From contig JAVHVE010000057.1 of NCBI GenBank assembly GCA_032160705.1, forward strand, positions 1 through 64,000: 64,000 nt of DNA, in the 5' to 3' direction. Within the stretch, counting starts at the first letter, position 1, and every line of letters begins with the position of its first letter. The notes beneath the pieces were generated by a model that worked only from the letters and a program-made list of their open reading frames with translations, ran no database searches and was not told the DNA's origin. The stretch comes from QHXM01 sp032160705. GTDB taxonomy: Bacteria > Acidobacteriota > Blastocatellia > Pyrinomonadales > Pyrinomonadaceae. Positions 7,631 to 15,694 of the stretch are shown here, one piece after another. Made by a program: the position numbers and the translations under genes.

Positions 7631-9340
7631 TCATCCACTGACGGCGTCGAGGATGTCTTGTTCGCTGCGCTCAAGCGCGCGTCCCTGCCTCGTAATCAAG
7701 AGAGAGTAGAGCGCAACTGCTATCACGGCGAACAACGCCAGTGTAGCATACTTCAACGCGAAACTCTGCGCGAGATAGCCTGCGAGCGTCGCCAGAAACA
7801 CCGGCACTGCCAGCGCCAGCATAATCGGAATCAGCAGAAATCCAGTCACGCCCGACGCATTCATCCGCTTGCCGAATTGCAGCCGCTTCGGAAAACGAAT
7901 GGAGAGCCAGTTGCCGATGACGGCAAAGCAGGCGGCAAAGAAAAGGAAGCTCAAGCTGGCGAAGCCGAGCGCCGCAAGCGTCAGGTCACGAAAGACGAGT
8001 TGATTGACCACGAGCAAAACAGCGCAGAAGACGAAGGCGAGAAATGTAATCGTCAAATTCTTCCCCAGCAGAATCGTGCGCCGGTCAACCGGGGCGAGGA
8101 TGAAGCTGCGCATTCCACCTGCTTCGTAAGCGAAGAGATTGCACGCCAGCGACGAGAGAATCAGAAAGACGTAGAGGATGCCTGCCGCAACCAATAGTCC
8201 TTCGGTATACGTGGCGAAGCTGCTGACCCCCGACAACGCTGCGGGCGGCGGCACGAGCCTTTGACCAGGGCGATTGCCTCTGAGCAGCCTGACGGCGATT
8301 AAAACCAGCGGCATCACACCCATCATTCGCAGTTGCGCGTTGCGCATCGCGTAGCGCAACTCCTTCTCGATAATGGCCGAGATTTGCGGCGAGAGAAACG
8401 GGAGCTGCCAGCCCGTATGCACAACTGCAATCTCTCCCTGCGTTCGTGTTTGAATGACAGCGCGCTTCATTCCGCCTGCATTGAGAGCCGCGCGGCGCGC
8501 GATCAGGTAAGTGACGAAGATCAGAATAATCGTGTACGTGGCGAGCGCCAGGAGCGACAGCGCAAAGGTGCGCTCACCTCCCGCTCGCAAGCCTTCCGTC
8601 AGGGCAACGGCAGCCGCACCCGCCGGCGTCCAGCGCAAGGCGCGCAGCTCTCCGCCGTGCCGGGACATGTAGGCGGCCAGCTCACCCATAAAAGCTGCGC
8701 CCAGACCGACCACCACGCCAATCAATGCCAGCACGGTCTCGCCGCGCGTGCGCCTCGTCTGCATCAGCGCGCTCATCGAAGTCGAGAGCCATTTGGCGAG
8801 GCTGATGCCGAAAGCGATTGTCAGCAAGGCGGCTGGCAGCGCCAGCAAAACGCGACTGAGACCGAGCCCCGCTCCGAGCGAGACGGCGAGAATAATCGGA
8901 ATGGCGAAGATTGAGCCCAGGCTCGTCAACTCGCTCAAAAAATCAATCGCAAAGAGTTTCTTGAGGCTGACTGGGTACAGGAGCAGTCTTCCGGGAGTGA
9001 ACTGGCTGCCGCCGCCGAGACTCAAAGGCACAGTCGCCCACATCAGGTAGAGAATGGCGAAGACCATGAAGAGGAGCAGGAATCCAGACTTCATCACATC
9101 CTTCAACTCGGCGGCTAAAGGATGATCCGGCGGCAACTGCGCGAGGATTTGGGTTGATGAGCCCGGCGATAAAAGCCTGTAGGCAGCGATGCCGAGAATC
9201 ACAGCAATCGCAAACGCCAGTGCCAGCGCCGCCAGCGTCCCCAGGATGGAGGCAATCTTGCTCAGTACAGCTTTACGCGACCGCATCGCATTGCGAAACA
9301 GCGTCCACTTCAGCCAGAGCAGCGCGGAGAGTTGGCTCAT
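7631..9340 (-). CDS. multi-pass membrane protein, putative ABC-2-type exporter permease
   Basis: A 569-aa protein with about 12 hydrophobic segments: an N-terminal block to about residue 270 and a second from about residue 350. The opening MSQLSALLWLKWTLFRNAMR is typical of putative ABC exporter permeases (the ABC_tran_2 group) that move drugs, polysaccharides or unknown substrates. No ATPase partner is adjacent. The 81-bp gap to the divergent folK gene is entirely a heptamer hairpin element, so no ordinary Shine-Dalgarno precedes the ATG. It probably forms an operon with the AlbA_2 gene. Confidence 0.7.
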   Translation of the reverse strand: MSQLSALLWLKWTLFRNAMRSRKAVLSKIASILGTLAALALAFAIAVILGIAAYRLLSPGSSTQILAQLPPDHPLAAELKDVMKSGFLLLFMVFAILYLMWATVPLSLGGGSQFTPGRLLLYPVSLKKLFAIDFLSELTSLGSIFAIPIILAVSLGAGLGLSRVLLALPAALLTIAFGISLAKWLSTSMSALMQTRRTRGETVLALIGVVVGLGAAFMGELAAYMSRHGGELRALRWTPAGAAAVALTEGLRAGGERTFALSLLALATYTIILIFVTYLIARRAALNAGGMKRAVIQTRTQGEIAVVHTGWQLPFLSPQISAIIEKELRYAMRNAQLRMMGVMPLVLIAVRLLRGNRPGQRLVPPPAALSGVSSFATYTEGLLVAAGILYVFLILSSLACNLFAYEAGGMRSFILAPVDRRTILLGKNLTITFLAFVFCAVLLVVNQLVFRDLTLAALGFASLSFLFFAACFAVIGNWLSIRFPKRLQFGKRMNASGVTGFLLIPIMLALAVPVFLATLAGYLAQSFALKYATLALFAVIAVALYSLLITRQGRALERSEQDILDAVSG

Positions 9341-9341
9341 C

Positions 9342-9461
9342 GAGTCTGGAGTCTAGAGAGTCTGGAGTCTGGAGTCAAAAAGCGTGACGAGAATTGCGCC
9401 GTAATGAATGTACAATGAGCTATGTCTTTCGACTCCAGACTCCAGACTCCAGACTCCAGAC
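9342..9461. repeat. heptamer hairpin element, TCTGGAG type, between divergent starts
   Basis: The left arm (9342-9376) is GAGTCTGGAGTC repeated with variants. The right arm (9431-9461) is four copies of GACTCCA. The element spans the whole gap between two divergent start codons, and its right arm is translated as the start of FolK. The loop (about 54 bases) must hold, or replace, both promoters. Confidence 0.85.
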
Positions 9462-9949
9462 TTTTCGCCTACGTCGGTCTTGGGTCGAATCTTGGCGACC
9501 GTGCCGGGAATCTTCTGCTGGCCGTGCGTGGGATGCTGGATGCCGGACTGCGTGTCAAGCGCCTGTCGTCAATTTATGAAACTGAGCCGGTGGACGTGCG
9601 CGATCAACCCTTGTTTCTCAACATGGTCGCAGAGCTGCGCATTGAGATATTCTCACCCGAACAAACGCTGGCGCGGTTGCTGCGCATCGAGTACGCGCTG
9701 GGGCGCAGGCGCGAACGCTTGCGCGGCCCGCGCACGATTGACCTGGATTTGTTGCTGTACGGCGATGAGCAAAGCGCGACCGAATTTCTCCAACTCCCGC
9801 ACCCGCGCCTGCACTTACGCCGCTTTGTTCTCACTCCGCTGGCAGAGCTTGCGCCCGAGCTTTTACATCCGACCCGTCGCCAAACTATCAGCCAGCTTCT
9901 CGCCGAAACGCCTGACGAATCAGAAGTAAAACGCTGGAAAGGCAAGTAG
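9422..9949 (+). CDS. folK: 2-amino-4-hydroxy-6-hydroxymethyldihydropteridine diphosphokinase
   Basis: Transfers pyrophosphate from ATP to hydroxymethyl-dihydropterin in folate synthesis. Diagnostic motifs: AYVGLGSNLGDR near residue 16, ETEPVDV, FLNMVAELR, and the signature RGPRTIDLDLLLYG near residue 100. The length of 175 aa is normal. The first 13 residues (SFDSRLQTPDSR) are encoded by a repeat arm and contain no alternative start before the conserved core, so the arm appears to be part of the protein. It is followed by panB and panC, a common folate/pantothenate grouping. No clear Shine-Dalgarno precedes the ATG. Confidence 0.9.
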   Translation: MSFDSRLQTPDSRLFAYVGLGSNLGDRAGNLLLAVRGMLDAGLRVKRLSSIYETEPVDVRDQPLFLNMVAELRIEIFSPEQTLARLLRIEYALGRRRERLRGPRTIDLDLLLYGDEQSATEFLQLPHPRLHLRRFVLTPLAELAPELLHPTRRQTISQLLAETPDESEVKRWKGK

Positions 9950-9987
9950 AATGGAGAAAGGCGGAAGGAGAAAGCGTGAGAGGGAAA

Positions 9988-10057
9988 GAACGAACCACGA
10001 AACCACACTAAGTCACACGAAATATTTAGCGCAGTTTCGTGTGGTTTCGTGGTTCGT
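9988..10057. repeat. hairpin element, CACGAA type
   Basis: The left arm starts GAACGAACCACGAAACCACA. The right arm is TTTCGTGTGGTTTCGTGGTT followed by CGT. The unit CACGAA/CACACGAA recurs. The same family is present at 18168 and 40554. Confidence 0.75.
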
Positions 10058-10105
10058 CCGCTTCTTGACGAGAATAAATAGACCCTGCTCTCTTCGCCTT
10101 TCTAC

Positions 10106-10133
10106 TTGCTTTTCATCCGCGCTGGCCTATAAT
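10106..10133 (+). promoter_or_regulatory. sigma-70-like promoter of panBC
   Basis: TTGCTT (10106-10111), a 16-base spacer and a consensus TATAAT (10128-10133), about 110 bases before panB. The position is consistent with a transcript that carries the structured leader at 10168-10212. Confidence 0.55.
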
Positions 10134-10167
10134 TACGGCCTTGCACTCCTCTAAGATGAAGACGTAA

Positions 10168-10212
10168 GCGACCCATTTGTGCGGTGACCCTGATTGATGA
10201 ACGGGTCGCCGC
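10168..10212 (+). promoter_or_regulatory. panB leader with two mutually exclusive hairpins
   Basis: GGGTCGC(CGC) at 10203-10212 can pair with GCGACCC at 10168-10174 or, over 10 bases with one G-U, with GCGGTGACCC at 10181-10190. The fold lies between a good promoter and the panB ribosome-binding site TCTGGAGAAAAG, so it could act as an attenuator. No known riboswitch class is recognised. Confidence 0.35.
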
Positions 10213-10241
10213 CTATTTTGTCTGGAGAAAAGAGTTTCGTT

Positions 10242-11144
10242 ATGGCTTATCTCAAACCGCAGCGTCCTGAGAAAGTGACTGCGCCGAGTTTGCGCGCGAG
10301 CAAGGAGCGAGGTGAACGTCTCGTTTGTCTGACGGCTTACGATTACACGATGGCGCGCATCGTTGACGAGGCGGGCATTGACATCGTGCTCGTCGGCGAC
10401 AGCATCGGCAATACCATTATGGGGTACGGCAACACCGTGCCGGTCACACTTGACGAAATCGTGATGCACACCCGCGCCGTGCGTCGCGGAGTGCAGCGCG
10501 CATTGCTCGTGGCGGACATGCCCTACGGCTCTTTTCATACGGGAGAGGATGAGGCGGTCAGAAACGCCTTGCGTTTGATTAAGGACGGCGCGGCGGAAGC
10601 GGTCAAGCTCGAAGGCGGGCGCAAGCGCGCGCCGCTGGTCAAGCGACTGGTTGACGAAGAGATTCCCGTGATGGGACACATTGGTTTGACGCCGCAGTCC
10701 GTCAACATGCTCGGCGGTTACCGCGTGCAAGGCAAAACCGCTGAGACGGCTCGCGCGCTGCTTGACGACGCACATGCTCTGGAAGATGCGGGCGCATTTG
10801 CTATCGTGCTCGAAGTCGTTCCGCGCGAGATCGCCAAGCTCATCACCGAAAGCGTCAGGATTCCAACCATCGGCATCGGCGCAGGACTGCATTGCGACAT
10901 ACAGGTGCTCGTCATCCACGACCTCCTGGGTCTTTCCTTCGGCAAGCTCGCGCGCTTCGTCAGGCAGTATGCTGATCTCAAGAGCACGATGACGGAGGCC
11001 ATCAGTCGCTACGCCGAAGATGTCCGCACGGGCGCGTATCCTTCTGAAGCCGAATCATACGGCTTACCGGCTGAGGCCGCGAAGGAACTCGACATTGCAC
11101 AGGAAAAGCAGGAGTCAGGAGTCAAAACTCAGGAGCCGGAATAA
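10242..11144 (+). CDS. panB: 3-methyl-2-oxobutanoate hydroxymethyltransferase
   Basis: First committed step of pantothenate synthesis: transfers a hydroxymethyl group from methylene-THF to 2-oxoisovalerate. Visible family blocks: CLTAYDYTMARIVDEAGID, metal-binding VLVGDSIGNTIMGYGNTVPV, ADMPYGSF, KLEGG, MGHIGLTPQSVN, GIGAGLHCDIQVLV and HDLLG. The ATG at 10242 gives a normal N-terminus; an upstream frame to 10194 lacks support. The last residues (EKQESGVKTQEPE) are encoded by an AGGAGTC-type repeat arm that also supplies the TAA. panC follows directly after the element. Confidence 0.93.
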   Translation: MAYLKPQRPEKVTAPSLRASKERGERLVCLTAYDYTMARIVDEAGIDIVLVGDSIGNTIMGYGNTVPVTLDEIVMHTRAVRRGVQRALLVADMPYGSFHTGEDEAVRNALRLIKDGAAEAVKLEGGRKRAPLVKRLVDEEIPVMGHIGLTPQSVNMLGGYRVQGKTAETARALLDDAHALEDAGAFAIVLEVVPREIAKLITESVRIPTIGIGAGLHCDIQVLVIHDLLGLSFGKLARFVRQYADLKSTMTEAISRYAEDVRTGAYPSEAESYGLPAEAAKELDIAQEKQESGVKTQEPE

Positions 11145-11232
11145 AAGAAAATCTGTAACGGCGGTTCTCCGCCTTTTATTCTGACTTCTGGATTCTGGAT
11201 TCTGAATTCTGCTTTTCGCTGTCTTCTGCTTT
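11103..11232. repeat. heptamer hairpin element, AGGAGTC type with GCGGTTCTCCGCC core
   Basis: The left arm GCAGGAGTCAGGAGTC contains the panB stop. The core is AAAATCTGTAACGGCGGTTC followed by TCCGCCTTTTATTCTG. The right arm is TTCTGGATTCTGGATTCTGA ending CTTCTGCTTTT, one base before the panC ATG. Confidence 0.8.
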
Positions 11233-11233
11233 T

Positions 11234-12115
11234 ATGGAAATCATCAATCGCCGTCAACGCATGAGTTCGGTCGCGCGCAAGGTGCGCCGCGAGCAGGATC
11301 AGACCATCGGGCTCGTGCCGACGATGGGCGCGCTGCATGACGGGCACTTGAGTCTGGTTCGTGAAGCGCGGCGGATGTGCGACGTCGTGGTCGTCTCGGT
11401 CTTCGTCAATCCGACGCAGTTTGGGCTCAACGAAGATTTTGAACATTACCCGCGCGACCTGACGAAAGATGCGGCGCGTCTGACCGACTACAACGTGGAT
11501 TATATCTTCGCGCCTTCGATTGAAGAGGTGTATCCGAAAGATTTTTCGACCTACGTTAGTGTCGGAGGCATTTCGGAGCAACTCGAAGGCGCGGCGCGTC
11601 CCGGCCATTTTCGCGGCGTGGCGACCGTCGTCACGGTGCTGCTCAACATCGTGCGCCCGGACTTTGCCTTCTTCGGACAAAAAGACGCGCAGCAAACGCT
11701 CGTCGTCAAGCGACTGGTGCGCGACCTGGCGTTCGAGACAGAGATTGTGATTCTCCCGACCGTGCGCGAAGAATCCGGTCTGGCCCTTTCCTCTCGCAAT
11801 GCTTACCTGACTGAAGACGAAAGGCGCGCTGCCGTTGTCCTGCATCGCGCGCTGACGCGCGCCAAAGAAGCTTACAAGGCGGGCGAGCGTTCGGGGTCGC
11901 GCCTCGCTGAGACGGTACGCACAACCGTTGCCGGAGAACCGCTGGCACGCCTCGATTATGTGAGCATCGCGGACGCGGACACGCTCGACCCGCTTGAGAA
12001 ATTGGACGACCGCACAGTGCTCATCGCGCTGGCAGTTCATTTCGGCAAGACGCGCCTGATAGACAACCTTGTGCTCAACCGCAAGAAGAACGGCGGCGCG
12101 GCGGCTAATTCGTAA
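11234..12115 (+). CDS. panC: pantothenate synthetase (pantoate--beta-alanine ligase)
   Basis: Condenses pantoate and beta-alanine with ATP. Family blocks: GLVPTMGALHDGHLSLV with the HxGH nucleotide motif near residue 34, VSVFVNPTQFG, VRPDFAFFGQKDAQQ, and the KMSKS-like LALSSRNAYL near residue 190. 293 aa is the usual length. The ATG directly follows a repeat element whose last bases (CTTCTGCTTTT) give only a weak ribosome-binding site. It is probably transcribed with panB. Confidence 0.93.
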   Translation: MEIINRRQRMSSVARKVRREQDQTIGLVPTMGALHDGHLSLVREARRMCDVVVVSVFVNPTQFGLNEDFEHYPRDLTKDAARLTDYNVDYIFAPSIEEVYPKDFSTYVSVGGISEQLEGAARPGHFRGVATVVTVLLNIVRPDFAFFGQKDAQQTLVVKRLVRDLAFETEIVILPTVREESGLALSSRNAYLTEDERRAAVVLHRALTRAKEAYKAGERSGSRLAETVRTTVAGEPLARLDYVSIADADTLDPLEKLDDRTVLIALAVHFGKTRLIDNLVLNRKKNGGAAANS

Positions 12116-12125
12116 ATCGTCAACA

Positions 12126-12192
12126 GCGAATGGTAAATGGTGAATGGACTGTACTGCTTTTGTCTATTCACCATTTACCATTTACTATTTAC
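12126..12192. repeat. heptamer hairpin element, GAATGGT type
   Basis: The left arm is GAATGGTAAATGGTGAATGG. The right arm is TTCACCATTTACCATTTACT. It occupies the gap between panC and the molybdenum hydroxylase genes. Confidence 0.7.
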
Positions 12193-12196
12193 CCGT

Positions 12197-12709
12197 ATGA
12201 AAGCTCATATCGAATTTACCTTGAACGGCGAAGCGGCGGAGGTGGCGTTTGCGCCGCACAAGACGCTGCTCGAAGTTCTGCGCGAAGACCTTTCGCTGAT
12301 GGGCACGAAGCATGGCTGCGAGCTTGGCGAGTGTGGAACGTGCGCGGTGTTGGTTGACGGGCGCTCCGTCCTCTCCTGCCTGATGCTGGGACTGGACGCG
12401 GAAGGTCGCGCCGTTGAAACTATCGAGGGCATGGCTGAAGGCGCAGAGCTTCACCCCTTGCAAGAGACTTTCGCCGACCTCGGCGCGGCGCAATGCGGCT
12501 ACTGCACGCCCGGCTTCCTGCTCGTCGCCAAAGAATTGTTGAAGACTAACCCTGAGCCGAGCCGTGATGAGATCAAGGAAGCGCTCTCCGGCAATCTCTG
12601 CCGCTGCACCGGGTATCTCAAAATTTACGAAGCGGTGGAGCTGGCGGCAGCACGGATGAGAGGCCAAGAAGCCTTGCCGGTTAAAGAAACTATTTATGGC
12701 TACGAATAA
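12197..12709 (+). CDS. molybdenum hydroxylase small subunit, two [2Fe-2S] clusters (HcrC/CoxS type)
   Basis: A 170-aa electron-transfer subunit. The plant-ferredoxin-like N-terminal cluster has GCELGECGTCAVLVDG with a later SC. The C-terminal four-helix cluster has CGYCTPGFLL and CRCTGY. Both are hallmarks of xanthine-dehydrogenase-family small subunits. The ATG at 12197 follows the repeat element; an upstream in-frame ATG at 12137 would translate the repeat. It overlaps the large subunit gene by 14 bp. The partners resemble 4-hydroxybenzoyl-CoA reductase more than xanthine or CO dehydrogenase. Confidence 0.88.
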   Translation: MKAHIEFTLNGEAAEVAFAPHKTLLEVLREDLSLMGTKHGCELGECGTCAVLVDGRSVLSCLMLGLDAEGRAVETIEGMAEGAELHPLQETFADLGAAQCGYCTPGFLLVAKELLKTNPEPSRDEIKEALSGNLCRCTGYLKIYEAVELAAARMRGQEALPVKETIYGYE

Positions 12710-15170
12710 TAACGGACAGAATGGTAAGGCCAGGAACGGTGAGCCGCTGAAAGTTATCGGCAAGCCGTTTCGCAAAGTTGACGCGCGCCAAAAGTGTACG
12801 GGGCAAACCAAATTTGCCGACGACATCACTCTCCCGCGCATGCTCTTCTGTAAAATTCTGCGCTCACACGAGCCGCACGCGATTATCAAGAACATTGATG
12901 TATCGAAAGCTCTGACGCTGCCGGGCGTCATCGCAGTTATTACGGGCAAGGATTTGCCCATCTCCTACGGCATCCTCCCTGTCAGCCAGGACGAACACGC
13001 GCTGGCGATTGAGAAGGTTCGCTTCATCGGCGATCCCGTCGCAGCCGTCGCGGCCATTGATGAAGACGTGGCGTTCGACGCGATGAATTTGATCGAGGTC
13101 GAGTACGAAAAGCTGCAAACCATCACGAGCATCGAAGAAGCGATCATGATTGACGAGCCGCGCATACACGAGTATGGCGACGGCGCAAACATCCACAAAA
13201 AAGTATCGCTTGAATTCGGTGACATGGACGAAGGCTTCGCTGAGGCAGACCTTGTTCGCGAAGACATCCTTTTTTTTGAAGGCAACACGCATCTGCCGAT
13301 GGAGCAGCACGCGGCGGTCGCGCATTTCGATGCTGACGAAAAACTAACGCTCTGGAGTTCGACGCAGACGCCGCACTACGTTCATCGCGCTCTCGCCAAA
13401 ACTTTGGAACTGCCCGCGAGCCACATTCGCGTCATCGCCACGCCGAACGGCGGCGGCTTCGGCGGCAAGAGCGACCCCTTCAACCACGAGATTGCTGTGG
13501 CGAAGCTTGCGATGATGACAGGCCGCCCCGTCAAAGTGACCTTGACGCGCGAGGAAGTTTTTTACTGTCATCGCGGTCGCCATCCCGTGCTGATGAAAAT
13601 CAAGACCGGAGTGAAAAAAGACGGCTCGATCACGGCGATGGACTTTCAATCGTTTCTCGACGGCGGCGCATACGGCTCTTACGGCGTCGCCTCGACCTTT
13701 TACACGGGCGCGCTCCAGACCGTGACCTACAATGTCCCGCGCTACAAGTTTCGCGGTCTGCGCGCTTTCACCAACAAGCCTCCGTGTGGGCCTAAGCGTG
13801 GTCATGGAACGCCGCAGCCGCGCTTCGCGCTCGAAGTTCAACTGGACAAGATTGCCGAAGAGTTGAAGCTCGATCCGGTGGAGATACGCCGCCAGCATCT
13901 CGTCCCGCCATTTTCCGTAACAGCCAATTACCTGCGCGTCGGCAGCATGGGTTTAGGCAAGTGCATAGACAAAGTGGTCGAAGGCTCTGGCTGGAAGAAT
14001 AAATTTTCCAACTGGGATAGAGAGAAGAGAAAATTGCCGGAAGGCAAAGGCATCGGGCTGGCTTGTAGCTCTTACATTTGCGGCGCGGGCTTGCCGATCT
14101 ACTGGAACAACATGCCGCACAGCGGCGTGCAGCTTCGCCTTGATCGTCAGGGGGGCGTCTGCGTCCAGTGCGGCTCGACAGACATCGGGCAGGGCTCGGA
14201 TTCCATCCTCGCCTACATCGTGGCGGAAGTCTTAGGCATTGACCCCTTCGACATTCGCGTCATCACAGCCGACACGGATTTGACGCCGGTTGATCTCGGC
14301 AGCTATTCGAGCCGCGTCACGTTGATGACCGGCAATGCCGCGCTTCAGGCGGCAGAGCGCGCCCGCGAGCTTTTGACCGTTGCTGTGGCGGAAAAGCTGA
14401 AAGTTCCGGTTGAGAACCTTTCATTCGCGGAGCGCCGCGTCTTCGATGTCGAGAACCCGGAAACGGGCGTGACGTTTGCCGAAGCGGTCGTGCTCGCCGA
14501 ATCGAAGTTCGGGACAATCGGCACAGTCGGTTCTTACACGCCGCCGCGTTCTCCCGGCAAGTTCAAAGGCGCAGGCGTCGGCCCATCGCCAGCTTACAGC
14601 TACTCTGCGGCAATCGCCGAAGTTGATGTTGATGCAGAGACAGGCATCGTCACCGTCGAGCGCGTCTATATCGGCCACGACATCGGGCAATCAATTAACC
14701 CTGTGCTCGTCATGGGACAGGTCGAAGGCTCGGTCTACATGGGACTGGGCGAAGCCTTGATGGAAGAGATGACCTACAGGGCGAATCGCAACGTCGTCCA
14801 CAAGTTTCCTTCGCTTTTGGAATACAAGAGTCCGACGACGCTTGAGATGTGCGACGTGGTGACGTACCTCATCGAAGACGCAGACCCGAACGGCCCCTTC
14901 GGGGCGAAAGAGGTCGGGCAGGGGCCGCTTCTTCCCATCATGCCAGCCGTCGCCAACGCCGTCTATGATGCCGTCGGCGTCCGCATAGACGAAGTGCCCA
15001 TCACGCCCGAGAAAGTTCTGACGGCGCTGCGCGACAAGGCCAAAGGCAGAGAGGGACGCTTCGGCCCTAAGTCCGTGCCGGAAGTCGAATGGCCTGAGCC
15101 TCTCAAAGTGCAAACACCGGCAGAGGGCGGAGATGGACACGAGATGCCGCGTGTGGCGATCCACTCATAA
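12696..15170 (+). CDS. molybdenum hydroxylase large subunit (4-hydroxybenzoyl-CoA reductase alpha-like)
   Basis: An 824-aa molybdopterin-cytosine-dinucleotide subunit. It opens with GKPFRKVDARQKCTGQTKFA (the a/b hammerhead domain). Mo-cofactor contacts include GGGFGGKSDPFNHEIAVAKL and GQGSDSILAYIVAEVLG, and the closing block has GAKEVGQGPLLPIMPAV with the catalytic Glu. The central block (REEVFYCHRGRHPVLMKIKT, FLDGGAYGSYGVASTFYTGA, NKPPCGPKRGHGTPQPRFAL) is, from memory, unusually close to HcrA. The substrate is likely an aromatic acyl-CoA or related ring, but this is inference. A toxin-antitoxin pair separates it from the FAD subunit gene. Confidence 0.85.
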   Translation: MATNNNGQNGKARNGEPLKVIGKPFRKVDARQKCTGQTKFADDITLPRMLFCKILRSHEPHAIIKNIDVSKALTLPGVIAVITGKDLPISYGILPVSQDEHALAIEKVRFIGDPVAAVAAIDEDVAFDAMNLIEVEYEKLQTITSIEEAIMIDEPRIHEYGDGANIHKKVSLEFGDMDEGFAEADLVREDILFFEGNTHLPMEQHAAVAHFDADEKLTLWSSTQTPHYVHRALAKTLELPASHIRVIATPNGGGFGGKSDPFNHEIAVAKLAMMTGRPVKVTLTREEVFYCHRGRHPVLMKIKTGVKKDGSITAMDFQSFLDGGAYGSYGVASTFYTGALQTVTYNVPRYKFRGLRAFTNKPPCGPKRGHGTPQPRFALEVQLDKIAEELKLDPVEIRRQHLVPPFSVTANYLRVGSMGLGKCIDKVVEGSGWKNKFSNWDREKRKLPEGKGIGLACSSYICGAGLPIYWNNMPHSGVQLRLDRQGGVCVQCGSTDIGQGSDSILAYIVAEVLGIDPFDIRVITADTDLTPVDLGSYSSRVTLMTGNAALQAAERARELLTVAVAEKLKVPVENLSFAERRVFDVENPETGVTFAEAVVLAESKFGTIGTVGSYTPPRSPGKFKGAGVGPSPAYSYSAAIAEVDVDAETGIVTVERVYIGHDIGQSINPVLVMGQVEGSVYMGLGEALMEEMTYRANRNVVHKFPSLLEYKSPTTLEMCDVVTYLIEDADPNGPFGAKEVGQGPLLPIMPAVANAVYDAVGVRIDEVPITPEKVLTALRDKAKGREGRFGPKSVPEVEWPEPLKVQTPAEGGDGHEMPRVAIHS

Positions 15171-15197
15171 ACGCGAGCAAAGAGGTAAGGAGCGCCG

Positions 15198-15476
15198 TTG
15201 AGATTTGAATGGGATGATGTAAAGGCTATCAGCAATGTGGAGAAACATGGCATCACTTTTGGAGAGGCCACAGAAGTCTTTTACGACCCGAACGCGCTTG
15301 AAGGCCATGATACCGAACACTCCGGCGAGGAAGACCGCTTCTTCATCATCGGCTATTCCGCCAATCACCTGCTGTTCGTCGTTTTTGCCCAGCGCCTCGG
15401 CAATGTGATTCGTATCATTTCAGCGCGTAAACCGACACCGACGGAGAGGGATTTATATGAAAAAGGTGAAAGATAA
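15198..15476 (+). CDS. BrnT-type toxin
   Basis: A 92-aa protein of the BrnT family (ribonuclease fold). It opens with the typical RFEWDDVKAISNVEKHGITF, then EATEVFYDPNAL, RFFIIGYSANHLLFVVF and RIISARKPTPTERDLYEKG. The start is TTG at 15198, 5 bases after AAGGAG. It overlaps the next small gene by 20 bp, the usual toxin-then-antitoxin order of brnTA. It sits between two subunit genes of the molybdenum hydroxylase, where it has probably been inserted. Confidence 0.85.
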   Translation: MRFEWDDVKAISNVEKHGITFGEATEVFYDPNALEGHDTEHSGEEDRFFIIGYSANHLLFVVFAQRLGNVIRIISARKPTPTERDLYEKGER

Positions 15477-15660
15477 GAAATCCAAAACGCAAACTGAAGA
15501 AGAGGTCGTGCTAGAGGTCACGCAGGAGGATTACGAGGAAGGCTTAAAACGCGGCTGGACGGACGACGACATGCTCAAGCCCGGACGCTATAAAATGAAG
15601 CGCGGCGGCTTCCTTGCACGCCACCCCGAGTTGAAGATCAAAGAAAGAAAGCAAGCCTGA
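15457..15660 (+). CDS. probable antitoxin partner of the BrnT-like toxin
   Basis: A 67-aa, highly charged protein (KKVKDKKSKTQTEEE, then VTQEDYEEGLKRGWTDDDML, GFLARHPELKIKERK). Position and overlap with the toxin gene argue for an antitoxin. It lacks an obvious BrnA ribbon-helix-helix C-terminus, so it may be a different antitoxin type. ATG 15457 has AGGGATTTATATG just upstream. Confidence 0.6.
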   Translation: MKKVKDKKSKTQTEEEVVLEVTQEDYEEGLKRGWTDDDMLKPGRYKMKRGGFLARHPELKIKERKQA

Positions 15661-15694
15661 CGCATGGGTGAGGCAGCAATATTTTAATAAAGTT

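Noticed and set aside
12137..12196. Upstream start for the [2Fe-2S] subunit
   Set aside because: It would translate the GAATGGT hairpin; the ATG at 12197 gives a normal N-terminus.
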